A stretch of 38,036 nt of DNA from Prosthecobacter debontii (GTDB lineage: Bacteria > Verrucomicrobiota > Verrucomicrobiia > Verrucomicrobiales > Akkermansiaceae). The stretch is taken from the NCBI GenBank assembly GCA_945862245.1, contig CAMAXN010000023.1, positions 1 to 38,036 on the forward strand. The letters run 5' to 3'. The notes under the pieces are model-generated. The model was not told the origin of the DNA. It made no database searches and worked only from the letters and a program-made list of their open reading frames with translations. The translations under genes and the position numbers were made by a program. Shown here piece after piece: positions 7,125 to 15,241 of the stretch; within the stretch, counting starts at the first letter, position 1; every line of letters starts with the position of its first letter.

Positions 7125-7160
7125 AAAGAAAAACCGGCGACCTCTTGCGGTATCGCCGGT
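7125..7160 (-). terminator. Rho-independent terminator of the beta-repeat PEP-CTERM gene
   Basis: On the minus strand an 8-base stem ACCGGCGA/TCGCCGGT (7153-7160 and 7133-7140) with a 12-base loop is followed at once by TTTTTCTTT (7133-7125). It lies 28 bases after the stop codon of the gene 7189-9243, as expected for its terminator. Confidence 0.85.
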
Positions 7161-7188
7161 CTGCAACAAGGCTAACTACATGGGAAAA

Positions 7189-9243
7189 TTAGCGACGACG
7201 GCGGAGAAGCGCGAGAATGCCGAGACCTCCGATAAGGGCGGTGGAGGGTTCGGGGACGACTGTGATCGAACCTTGAGTGTAAAGCTTGCTAGTGTCCCAT
7301 GAGAGACCGTCTCCAAGACTGGTGCCGTTGATCGTGCCAAAGGTTCCCGCAAAGGTTTCCGCATCGAACAGTTTCACCATATCATTTGCCGCGAATGCAT
7401 AAGATGTGGTGAGATTCAAGGAGCCGCCAAATGTCAGGGTGCCAGTCACGTCAAGTAGGTCGAATTGGCCGGAAGATGTTCCGAGGATCTCGAAGTTTGA
7501 AACCGAATTAAGTCCAAGCTCCATGTCTCCTGTCAGATCAATGCTGCCCGCGCTGGAATCAGGTGTCAGGATGCCTTCTACCTCTAAAGTTTTACCCGTC
7601 GCATTGATCTGACCGGCACCAGAAAGCGTCTGGGTAGAAGTCAGCGTGTAGGTGCTGGTGGAAATTCCCGCGATGCTCAGCGTGCCGCCACCAAGAGCGA
7701 CATTGCCCGCTCCGATTGTGCCTGTGCCGCTGAGAGCGAGAATACCTGCATTGACGGTGGTCGTGCCGGTGTAGGTGTTCGCATCTCCGAAAGTCTGAGT
7801 GCCGCTGCCATTTTTCACAAGTGAGATGGCACCACCGATCACTCCAGAATTCTGCGTTGTTCCGTCGCCGTAAGATTTTGTCGCTCCCTCAGCCACATTA
7901 ATATCAAGAGTGGCTGCCGCCACCGATGTCACAGTGTTATTGTTAGCAGATGAATTAGTTCCAGTGGTCGATGCTAATCCTGCAATCTGCTGATTAAGAC
8001 CATTAAGATTGAGAGTACCGAGGTTGCTGCTGGCTGCTTGACCAAGGGAGACGACGGTGCCAGTGGGAAGGCGGTCGTTGCCGGTGGTGAGTAGGAGGAT
8101 ACCGTTGTTGATCGCGGTATCACCGCTGTATGTGCTCACGCCGCCGAGGGAAAGAGTTCCTCCGCCTTGCTTGGCCCATGAACCGATTTCACCAACTTTG
8201 TTGGCGATGGCGTTGTTGTAGATCAGAATGCCCGCGCCCGCAGAGCTGATTGAAGTCCCAGCACCGTCTCCAACAAAAATGTCCCTTCCAGCGCCGAGAG
8301 TAACTGTAGTGGTATCACTCGCCTTACCAAAACGCCCGCCATCGAGGATGATGTCATTCGCCGCGTTGCCTATACTACCATCAGCGGTGAAGCGCACCTC
8401 TCCGCCATTGATGCCGATATTCCCGGTGAAGGTGTTGGCTGCGTTGGTAATTTCAAACCGGCCGTCGGTGTTCGCGTTGGCGGCAAAGGTGATACCCCCC
8501 GATCCGGTGTTGGAAATGACCCCGCCGAAGGTCATCGTTCCACTGTTCCCCAAGGTCAAAGTTCTCACAGCACCTCCAAGATTCATAGTGTCTGAGAACG
8601 TCAGGTTGGATGTGCTGCCAGCAAGTGAATTAACGGTTGAAAGCTCACCGAACTGCACATTCCCACCAATGGTGATGCCCCCTGTGTATTTACCAGTCAA
8701 AGTTTTGCTAGCAGTATTGGCGGCAACAGTTCCGCCGTTAAGGGCGAGCGCTCCGCCTTGACCCATGGCATTGACGCCCCCCACGATGAGTGTTCCAGCA
8801 TTAAGAGTAAATCCGCCAGTGTACGTTCCTCCCGCTAAGGATAGGGTACCTTCGCCACTCTTGATAAATCCAGTCCCAACTGTCGTTGAAATAGCTTGTG
8901 AACCTAGATTAAAAACTGATCCGACTCCAATGTCCAGAGTTCTGACGGCGCCGCCTGTTCCCCAGGTGCCCGATGCTCCTGAGAAAGTAACAGTTGCCCC
9001 GTCGGCCAAAGTAATATTTCCGACACTGCCAGTGCCGCCGTTTGTGAACGTGTAGGTGCCGGCCGCGAAAGATGCTGCGTTTGATGATGTGAAGGCGGAG
9101 GTATAGGGAGAAGCGTCGCTTGTGTTGTTCCATCGGTTCGAAAACCAGGAGCCGGTGGAAGATGTCCCTGTATAAGAAGTCTGCGCTTGTGCCGAGATCG
9201 TCGAGACGACGGCGAGTATGAGGACTGATATTTTTCTTTTCAT
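7189..9243 (-). CDS. Autotransporter-associated beta-strand repeat PEP-CTERM protein, 684 aa
   Basis: Large secreted protein of the PF12951 type. ATG 9243 is chosen because it opens a signal peptide (MKRKISVLILAVVSTISAQA) and has an AAGAAAG ribosome-binding site 6-7 bases before it; the frame is open 15 codons further. The body is a series of Gly/Thr/Asn-rich beta-helix repeats, for example KSGEGTLSLAGGTYTGGFTL near residue 135, KQGGGTLSLGGVSTYSGDTA and KNGSGTQTFGDANTYTGTTT, each followed by NAG-L-L. The end is a standard PEP-CTERM signal: VVPEPSTALIGG, hydrophobic helix, RRRR. No enzyme motif. Such proteins are thought to be extracellular or cell-envelope matrix components sorted by exosortase. 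It is monocistronic with its own terminator. Confidence 0.9.
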   Translation of the reverse strand: MKRKISVLILAVVSTISAQAQTSYTGTSSTGSWFSNRWNNTSDASPYTSAFTSSNAASFAAGTYTFTNGGTGSVGNITLADGATVTFSGASGTWGTGGAVRTLDIGVGSVFNLGSQAISTTVGTGFIKSGEGTLSLAGGTYTGGFTLNAGTLIVGGVNAMGQGGALALNGGTVAANTASKTLTGKYTGGITIGGNVQFGELSTVNSLAGSTSNLTFSDTMNLGGAVRTLTLGNSGTMTFGGVISNTGSGGITFAANANTDGRFEITNAANTFTGNIGINGGEVRFTADGSIGNAANDIILDGGRFGKASDTTTVTLGAGRDIFVGDGAGTSISSAGAGILIYNNAIANKVGEIGSWAKQGGGTLSLGGVSTYSGDTAINNGILLLTTGNDRLPTGTVVSLGQAASSNLGTLNLNGLNQQIAGLASTTGTNSSANNNTVTSVAAATLDINVAEGATKSYGDGTTQNSGVIGGAISLVKNGSGTQTFGDANTYTGTTTVNAGILALSGTGTIGAGNVALGGGTLSIAGISTSTYTLTSTQTLSGAGQINATGKTLEVEGILTPDSSAGSIDLTGDMELGLNSVSNFEILGTSSGQFDLLDVTGTLTFGGSLNLTTSYAFAANDMVKLFDAETFAGTFGTINGTSLGDGLSWDTSKLYTQGSITVVPEPSTALIGGLGILALLRRRR

Positions 9244-9383
9244 AATCTTTCTTGGTGCTGTTTCGTAGATACCCATCACTTCGGCCAACAGTTCAAATTA
9301 CAGCGCGGCATTGCCCGTGCCAATGGAAGAAGGGGGCAATTCCGTCACAAACACGGATCGCGCCGTGAGGCTCATCCCACGGC

Positions 9384-9638
9384 TTGGGCTGAGCCGGCCC
9401 AGTCGACCCTAATCCAATACGGAGGAGCCGTGATCACGATAAGGTAGTGAAGCCGCGACGCTGGGAGCGCGGGTTTGGAACCCGCAAGCCCATGGATAGC
9501 GAAAGGGAAAAGCCCCAAAAGGCTGATTCTTTTTCCGATCATGGGATTGCGAGTCGCAGACTCGCGTTCCCGGCGCTTATGCCCTTCCAGCCGTTGAATT
9601 TTTGAAATGGGCCGACCGAGCCGGATCAGCCCTACCGG
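9384..9638. mobile_element. MITE-like element, copy 2 (about 255 bp)
   Basis: Right end 9609-9638 matches the right end of copy 1 almost base for base, including the adjoining TTTTTGAAAT; left end 9384-9409 is more diverged, with about five changes from copy 1. The shared 33-base inner block is at 9419-9451. The centre is longer than in copy 1 and holds two strong hairpins, GCGGGTT/AACCCGC (9469-9475 and 9479-9485) and GCGAGTC/GACTCGC (9549-9555 and 9559-9565). Non-coding. The rest of the spacer 9244-9718 shows nothing else I can name. Confidence 0.65.
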
Positions 9639-9718
9639 ATGAACGTGGTTGGGACGGACGTCCCTATCTGCGGTAAACAAGACGTGACAAATCACGCGCT
9701 GTGGCGAGCCTAGGAGCA

Positions 9719-12700
9719 ATGGAATTTCCCGAGAAAAATCTACTGGTGCTAGCCTCGGCGGGATCTGGGAAGACATACCGCCTTTCCGATCGGATCATCG
9801 GGCTGATGGCGCGGGGGGTGGAGCCGGAGAGGATCGTGGCACTTACCTTTACGCGGAAGGCGGCGGGAGAGTTCGCGGACGCGATTTTGCGCAAGCTGGC
9901 GGAGGCGGCGAAGGATCCCAACAAGGCGGCGGAACTGGAAGCGGGGTTCGGCATGGCCGGCATAGATTTCGCAGGGTTGCTGGAAAAGGTCACAGGGAAA
10001 CTCTCGCGCCTAACCTTGGGGACAATGGACGGGTTTTTTGCAAAGGTAGTGAAAGGCTTCCAATACGAGCTCGGTGTCACCGGCGGGCGCTTCGAACTGC
10101 TGGAGGGCGAGGCGGCAGAGATGCTAAAAGAAGAGCTACTCGAGGGCTTACTGGAAGGCGACGCGCGCGACCACGATGAGGAAGAATTCGCGGAAATCTT
10201 CCGCCGTGCCACCCAGGGCAGCGAGGGCGCACAGGTGCTGGAGGCGCTGCGCGGGTTCATCGGAGGCTGGCACGGGGTTTATGTTTCCCCGAAAAAACGG
10301 CAATGGGGCCCGCCGGAGCGGGCGGGCGTGGAGGTTTCCGAATGGGAAAAACTCAAAGCCGGGCTGGCCGCCGCTGTGCGTCGCGACCTAGCGAACGTGG
10401 TTACGACAGACAAACGCCAGCCCAAGGCACTCGAGGCGATGATCGATGCGCTGGAGCGGCACACGGTGGGCAGCGGATCGCTGGACAAGGCCTCGAGCCT
10501 GCTGGAAAAAGTGATGGAGGCGGCGGCGGAAGGCTCCGGGGCGCTGGAGGTTGCCTTTTACAAACCCTTCACCATCGCTGGCATGGCCGCTGAGGCGTTG
10601 CGAGATCTTGTGGAACTTGCGGCGCGCTGCGAACTCGCAGCCGCCTTGTCGCGGACGCGCGGGGTGCACGGCCTGATCGCAGGTTACGACGCCCTAGTGG
10701 AGCGGGAGCTGCGCCGGAAGGGCAAGCTCGGCTTCGACGACGTGAAGCGGCTGATGGGCGCGTGGATGGGCGGCGAGGAGGCGCGGCTGCGGCGCGAGGC
10801 AGTGGATTTCCGGCTCGACTCGAACTACGACCACTGGCTGCTCGACGAGTTCCAGGACACCAGCCGAGATGAGTGGAACGCCCTGCTGCCGCTCGTCGAG
10901 GAAGGTCTCACCAATGACGAATATACTGTATTCATAGTAGGTGACAAAAAACAGGCAATCTACGCCTGGCGCGGCGGTGAAGTCGGGCTTTTCGATGATC
11001 TACGGGAGAACTACGGCGGCGGGCTGGAGGTGGCGACAATGGCGGAGTCCTGGCGCTCTTGCCCGGAGGTGCTGGAACCTGTGAACCGCGTGTTCGGCGA
11101 CAAGGCGACAATGGCGGAGCTGTTCGGTGCGGTCGCGGCGAGGTGGAATTGGGAAACCCACGTTTCGGCGGAGCCTCTGCGGAGCCCAGGAAAAGCCGGA
11201 CACTCGAGGATCGAGGTGATGGACGAGGACGACAAGCCGGAGCGCCTCGTCGCTTTGCTCAAAGCACTCGGCGTCGGGCAGAAACGGATTTCCTGCGGCG
11301 TGCTAGTGCAGACGAACGACAAGGTAAAAGCTTATGCCGACAAGCTGCGGGAGGCTAACTTCCAGGTCGTCGAGGAGGGCGCGCGGGAGCCGGGCAAGGA
11401 TCATCCGGTGGGCGTTATGATCGTGCAGCTCCTCCGCTGGCTGGCGGATCCCGCCGACCGTTTCGCAGAGCGCACGGTGATGATGTCCCCGCTGAAAGTC
11501 GCGCTCGACGCCCGCTTCGGCGGGGCATGGCAGGCGGCGTGGGATGGCTTGGGCGGGCGCGTTTCCGAGGTCGGCTTCGCGGGCATGGTCGGCGAGCTGA
11601 TCGGGCCGATGCGTGGCGGTTGGAAAAAGTTCGGGCGGCGCCGGGCCGAGGTGTTACTCGAGGCGCTGGGCGACCTCGACCAACACGGCATCGTCACCGC
11701 ACGGGAGGCGGCGAACGCGATCGACCGGCTGAAAATTTCCCAAAGTCCCGGCATCGCGGCGGTGCAAGTGATGACGATTCATAAATCCAAGGGCCTAGGC
11801 TTCGATGTGGTGGTCGTCCCCGACCTTCCCGCCGACAAGATTCCGAATTTCAAGCACTACCACACGGTCATCGGCGAGGACTGGGTCTGCATGCCCCCGG
11901 CGCGCTGGGCGCGGGCGCTGATCCCGGAACTGCGCGAGGCGGAGAGCCGCTGGGCCGCGCAACAAACCTACGAATCCTTCTGCAAACTCTACGTCGCGAT
12001 GACCCGCGCAAAACGCGGCCTCTATGTATTTCTCGATACCCCCGCTCCCTCCGCGGAGGACGGCAAGGCCAGCCTCTCAAACTGGCTGATGACGTCCCTC
12101 AAGCTGGATGGCGCAAGCAACACGGTTTTCGAAACTGGCGATCCTAGTTGGACGGATAAGGTCGGGCAGATTGAGGCATCGGAAATAGCAAAGCATCCCC
12201 GTTTGGGCGATGCGTTGACGAAACGCTCACGCCGCACCCCGAGCGGGGAAAAAGCGAAATCATTCGGCGGCGGAACGGCACAAGGTCGTCGCTTCGGTAC
12301 GGCGGTGCACAAGGCGTTCGAGAAAATCGGATGGATCGATGAAGAACCTGCGCCCGAATACCCCACAGATCTCAGTAAGACTTTAGAGCAGGTGCTTTCC
12401 GCGCCGGAGATCCGCACGCTATTTAGCAAATGCGGGCAACGCATCGACCTCCACCGCGAGCAACGCATCGAGGCGGTGCTGGATGGCGGTTGGTTGAGCG
12501 GTGTGATCGACCGACTTCACGTCCACCGCGATGCGGACGGCTCGGTCAGCAAGGCGGAGATCATTGATTTCAAAACCGACCGCGTGGACTCGGCGGAACA
12601 ACTCGTGCAGAGATACGCTGGCCAGATGGAGGCCTACCGACGCGCGATGCAAGCGATCCACCCGCAGGCAGAGGTGAAATGCCTGCTCGTCTCCACGGCG

Positions 12701-12730
12701 CTGACGAAGTTAATAAGTTTGGAGGAATAA
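9719..12730 (+). CDS. AddA/RecB-like UvrD-family helicase-nuclease
   Basis: ATP-dependent DNA helicase fused to a nuclease, of the kind that processes double-strand breaks. From ATG 9719 (preceded closely by TAGGAG) the product is 1003 aa; a GTG at 9701 is the alternative. Superfamily 1 motifs appear in order: Walker A LASAGSGKT (K18), motif Ia ALTFTRKAAGEFADAI, motif II LLDEFQDTSRDEWN (D376-E377), motif III VGDKKQAIYAWRGGE, motif V VMTIHKSKGLGFDVVVVPDL and motif VI YVAMTRAKRGLYVFL. The C-terminal PD-(D/E)XK nuclease has AEIIDFKTD (E947, D950, K952) and QMEAYRRAM. This combination is AddA-type. AddA is normally paired with AddB upstream, but neither side here encodes one. Confidence 0.92.
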   Translation: MEFPEKNLLVLASAGSGKTYRLSDRIIGLMARGVEPERIVALTFTRKAAGEFADAILRKLAEAAKDPNKAAELEAGFGMAGIDFAGLLEKVTGKLSRLTLGTMDGFFAKVVKGFQYELGVTGGRFELLEGEAAEMLKEELLEGLLEGDARDHDEEEFAEIFRRATQGSEGAQVLEALRGFIGGWHGVYVSPKKRQWGPPERAGVEVSEWEKLKAGLAAAVRRDLANVVTTDKRQPKALEAMIDALERHTVGSGSLDKASSLLEKVMEAAAEGSGALEVAFYKPFTIAGMAAEALRDLVELAARCELAAALSRTRGVHGLIAGYDALVERELRRKGKLGFDDVKRLMGAWMGGEEARLRREAVDFRLDSNYDHWLLDEFQDTSRDEWNALLPLVEEGLTNDEYTVFIVGDKKQAIYAWRGGEVGLFDDLRENYGGGLEVATMAESWRSCPEVLEPVNRVFGDKATMAELFGAVAARWNWETHVSAEPLRSPGKAGHSRIEVMDEDDKPERLVALLKALGVGQKRISCGVLVQTNDKVKAYADKLREANFQVVEEGAREPGKDHPVGVMIVQLLRWLADPADRFAERTVMMSPLKVALDARFGGAWQAAWDGLGGRVSEVGFAGMVGELIGPMRGGWKKFGRRRAEVLLEALGDLDQHGIVTAREAANAIDRLKISQSPGIAAVQVMTIHKSKGLGFDVVVVPDLPADKIPNFKHYHTVIGEDWVCMPPARWARALIPELREAESRWAAQQTYESFCKLYVAMTRAKRGLYVFLDTPAPSAEDGKASLSNWLMTSLKLDGASNTVFETGDPSWTDKVGQIEASEIAKHPRLGDALTKRSRRTPSGEKAKSFGGGTAQGRRFGTAVHKAFEKIGWIDEEPAPEYPTDLSKTLEQVLSAPEIRTLFSKCGQRIDLHREQRIEAVLDGGWLSGVIDRLHVHRDADGSVSKAEIIDFKTDRVDSAEQLVQRYAGQMEAYRRAMQAIHPQAEVKCLLVSTALTKLISLEE

Positions 12731-12881
12731 ATCAAAATTGTGCCCTAGCCTAACAGGTGACGACGTTGAAGGGCTGATGCACAGACATCACAGTTTCCGT
12801 TGGTCATAGGCGAATTACGATACACGACCCAACGTTTGTCTTATCCCAATCCCGAATTTCCTATTTCCTTTGCGAGTTCGC

Positions 12882-14138
12882 TCAGTCTTGTTTCACCCAG
12901 ATGTTGGCGAAGTCGATGGCTTGGCCGTGGTGCTGGAGGCCGATGGGGCCTTCGGCGGGCATTTCGTTGAGGGTGACGTTTTCGATTAGGCTGTGGCCGT
13001 TCATGGTAACGCTGACCTGCTGGCCTTTCACAGTGATCGTCGTGCGGTTCCACTGGCCAACGGGAAAATCCGCATTGAGTTTGGGCGTACAGGCAGCCTT
13101 GACCTCGGGGCTTTGTTTTGGGTCGGTGCGATAACCGTAGATTTCGCCGGAGCCGCAGGTCCAATTCCATAGGTTAATCTGGCACTTAGCATTGCCGCGT
13201 ACGTAGATGCCACTGTCGAGCTCCTCGATCTCAACGAGTTCCTTTTCCCCGTCGGGTCCGACTTTTTCGGTGCCGTTCGCGAGGACGACAGGCTGTGCTT
13301 TTTTCTCGCCCATGCCAGCCCAGCGCCAATCGAAGACCATGGTGAAATCCTTGTAGCTCTCCTCGGTCCACAGGTCGTTGGTTTCGCCCTTTTTCCCGGT
13401 GTGTTTGAGGATACCGTTGGTGGCGAACCAGTTTGGCTCTCCCGAAGACTTGTATTTCCAGCCGACAAGATTGCTACCGTTGAAAATCTGCTTGTAACCA
13501 GCGGTTTGCACACGCTCTTCGTGCGCAGGGGGGCAAATTTCGTGTATGTTGATGTTGCGGAAGGAAATCTTGTCCCCGTGGCCGAGGAAAGCGATATGGC
13601 CGGAGCGGCGCTTCACACCTTCGTGCTTTGGGTGCTTTTCGGAAAGTTCGTCGAGATTAGCATCGAGTATTAGCTTGCCGTTAAGGGAGATTTTGAGGGC
13701 GGAATCGATCAACGTGACACGCTGGTTGTTCCACTCCCCGGCGGGCTTGAGGCCTTCCTTTTTCGCAGGTAGCAGGGCATATATCGAGCCATGATATTGG
13801 TTGTCTTTGAGGTCTTTCCACTTGTCCGCATAATTATCAAGAATCTGGAGCTCCATGCCGGCGTAGGTGCCATCGCCAGGGTAATGTATGCCAAGGCCGT
13901 TGTTGGAGCCGGGTTCCAGCTTGAAATCGAAATCGAGGATGTAGCCGGCGAAAATCGCCTCGGTGACGAGGTTCTTACCCTGCGGTGTGCAGACGAGGTT
14001 ACCGTCCTCGACCAAGTATCCATCGCCTTTCCAGCCGGTGAGATCTTTACCGTTAAAAAGCGGGCGGAATTGTTCCTTTTCCAGAGCCGGGGCGAGTGCA
14101 CTGAGGGCTAAGAAGGATATGATGATGCTAATTTTCAT
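12882..14138 (-). CDS. Secreted protein with two DUF1080 (3-keto-disaccharide hydrolase) domains
   Basis: Predicted periplasmic glycoside-processing enzyme, 418 aa. A signal peptide (MKISIIISFLALSALAPALE) is followed by two homologous concanavalin-like DUF1080 domains. The first starts FRPLFNGKDLTGWKGDGYLV (about residues 24-200) with the core DFDFKLEPGSNNGLGIHYPG; the second starts YKQIFNGSNLVGWKY (about 215-415) with MVFDWRW and IYVRGNAKCQINLWNW. DUF1080 proteins studied elsewhere cleave 3-keto-glucosides or 3-keto-disaccharides by hydrolysis or elimination. It is the last gene of a minus-strand operon, 11 bases after a Gfo/Idh/MocA oxidoreductase that could make or use the keto sugar. Substrate not determinable from sequence. 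Confidence 0.88.
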   Translation of the reverse strand: MKISIIISFLALSALAPALEKEQFRPLFNGKDLTGWKGDGYLVEDGNLVCTPQGKNLVTEAIFAGYILDFDFKLEPGSNNGLGIHYPGDGTYAGMELQILDNYADKWKDLKDNQYHGSIYALLPAKKEGLKPAGEWNNQRVTLIDSALKISLNGKLILDANLDELSEKHPKHEGVKRRSGHIAFLGHGDKISFRNINIHEICPPAHEERVQTAGYKQIFNGSNLVGWKYKSSGEPNWFATNGILKHTGKKGETNDLWTEESYKDFTMVFDWRWAGMGEKKAQPVVLANGTEKVGPDGEKELVEIEELDSGIYVRGNAKCQINLWNWTCGSGEIYGYRTDPKQSPEVKAACTPKLNADFPVGQWNRTTITVKGQQVSVTMNGHSLIENVTLNEMPAEGPIGLQHHGQAIDFANIWVKQD

Positions 14139-14149
14139 GCAGGGGTTTA

Positions 14150-15226
14150 TCAGAGTTCTACGGTTTGGCCGGTACGGAAACTTTCGTCCGCCGCCTCGAC
14201 GATGCGCGTGGAGGTGATGGCGTCGTCCATTTGGGCGGTGAGGTCGTTGTCGTGGAGGATGGCATTCAGGAAAAATTCCTGTTCAAGGCGGCATAGGCCG
14301 TCGTGATCCGGCTCGCCGACGAGGGCGATTTCCTCATCGGCACGGGTGAATTTCCCATCCGGGCCGAGGTTTGAGTGGTGGATGAGAATGTTCTGGGTGC
14401 CGGTGTGCGCATCGACATTCGCGCTCTGTCCGCGGGCGGCGGATTCCCCGGCGATGATCGACGCGCAGCCTTTCGGGCCAACGACATCTTTCACGAAAAA
14501 CGCGGTCTCGCTCATCATCGGCCCCCAACCCGCTTCATACCAGCCGACCGAGCCGTCGTCGAAGGTGACCTGGAGGTGACCGTAGTTGATTTTGCCCTCG
14601 GGCAGTTCGTCGCTGAGGCGTGCGCCGATGCCGGAGACGCGGACGGGCTTCGCGCCGGTCATGCGGCACATGACATCGACGTAATGCACGCCGCAATCGA
14701 CGATAGGGGAAACAGAGGACATCAGGGCGAGATGCGTTTTCCACTCCGAGCCGGAGGATTGCTGGTTGAGGTTCATGCGCATCACCAGCGGCTTGCCCAG
14801 GCCGCGGGCGATCTCGGTGAAGCGATTCCAACTTGGATGATGGCGAAGGATATAGCCGATCACGAGCTTACGGTTCGCGGCCTTGGCGGCCTCGACGACT
14901 TCGCGAGCTTTCGCGACGGTTTCCGCGAGGGGTTTCTCGACGAACACATGGCAGCCCGCCGCGATCGCCGTGAGGGCGTAGGGCGCGTGGGTCTCGATGT
15001 AGGTGGAGATAGAAACGGCGTCCGGTTTCGTCGCGGCGAGGGCTTCGTAGAAATCAGAGAAGCCGGGATAATCGGTGCCGAATTCCTTGTTGAGCTTATC
15101 GCGCCCTTCCGGCGAGCGGGTGACAAGGCCGCAAATCTCGAAACCGCTCAACTGGTGGTAGGCGAGGGCATGGGATCGGCCCATGTTACCGGCTCCAGCA
15201 CAGAGAATGCGGATGGGTGAAGTCAT
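14150..15226 (-). CDS. Gfo/Idh/MocA-family oxidoreductase
   Basis: NAD(P)-dependent sugar dehydrogenase-like enzyme, 358 aa, full length. The N-terminal Rossmann fold shows ILCAGAGNMGRSHALAYHQL (GxGxxG at 11-16), followed by DAVSISTYIETHAPYALTAI and the family EKP motif at E97-K98-P99 (HVFVEKPLAETV). The C-terminal alpha/beta domain has DCGVHYVDVMCRMTGAKPVR, where D-x3-H supplies the expected catalytic His region. No signal peptide, so it is cytoplasmic. Gaps to both neighbours are 11 and 15 bases, so it is in one operon with the MFS transporter and the DUF1080 protein. This suggests oxidation or reduction of a sugar (or inositol-like compound) at C3, but the exact substrate is inferred. Confidence 0.9.
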   Translation of the reverse strand: MTSPIRILCAGAGNMGRSHALAYHQLSGFEICGLVTRSPEGRDKLNKEFGTDYPGFSDFYEALAATKPDAVSISTYIETHAPYALTAIAAGCHVFVEKPLAETVAKAREVVEAAKAANRKLVIGYILRHHPSWNRFTEIARGLGKPLVMRMNLNQQSSGSEWKTHLALMSSVSPIVDCGVHYVDVMCRMTGAKPVRVSGIGARLSDELPEGKINYGHLQVTFDDGSVGWYEAGWGPMMSETAFFVKDVVGPKGCASIIAGESAARGQSANVDAHTGTQNILIHHSNLGPDGKFTRADEEIALVGEPDHDGLCRLEQEFFLNAILHDNDLTAQMDDAITSTRIVEAADESFRTGQTVEL

Positions 15227-15241
15227 GTGATGGTGGAATGG

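Noticed and set aside
8228..9055. Two Pro/Val-rich plus-strand frames (177 and 96 codons)
   Set aside because: They are complements of the Gly/Thr-rich beta-repeat gene on the minus strand, which has signal peptide, ribosome-binding site, sorting signal and terminator.
14375..15220. 281-codon plus-strand frame
   Set aside because: Exact antisense of the Gfo/Idh/MocA gene, which has all family motifs; the plus-strand product is Arg/His/Gly-rich without motifs.
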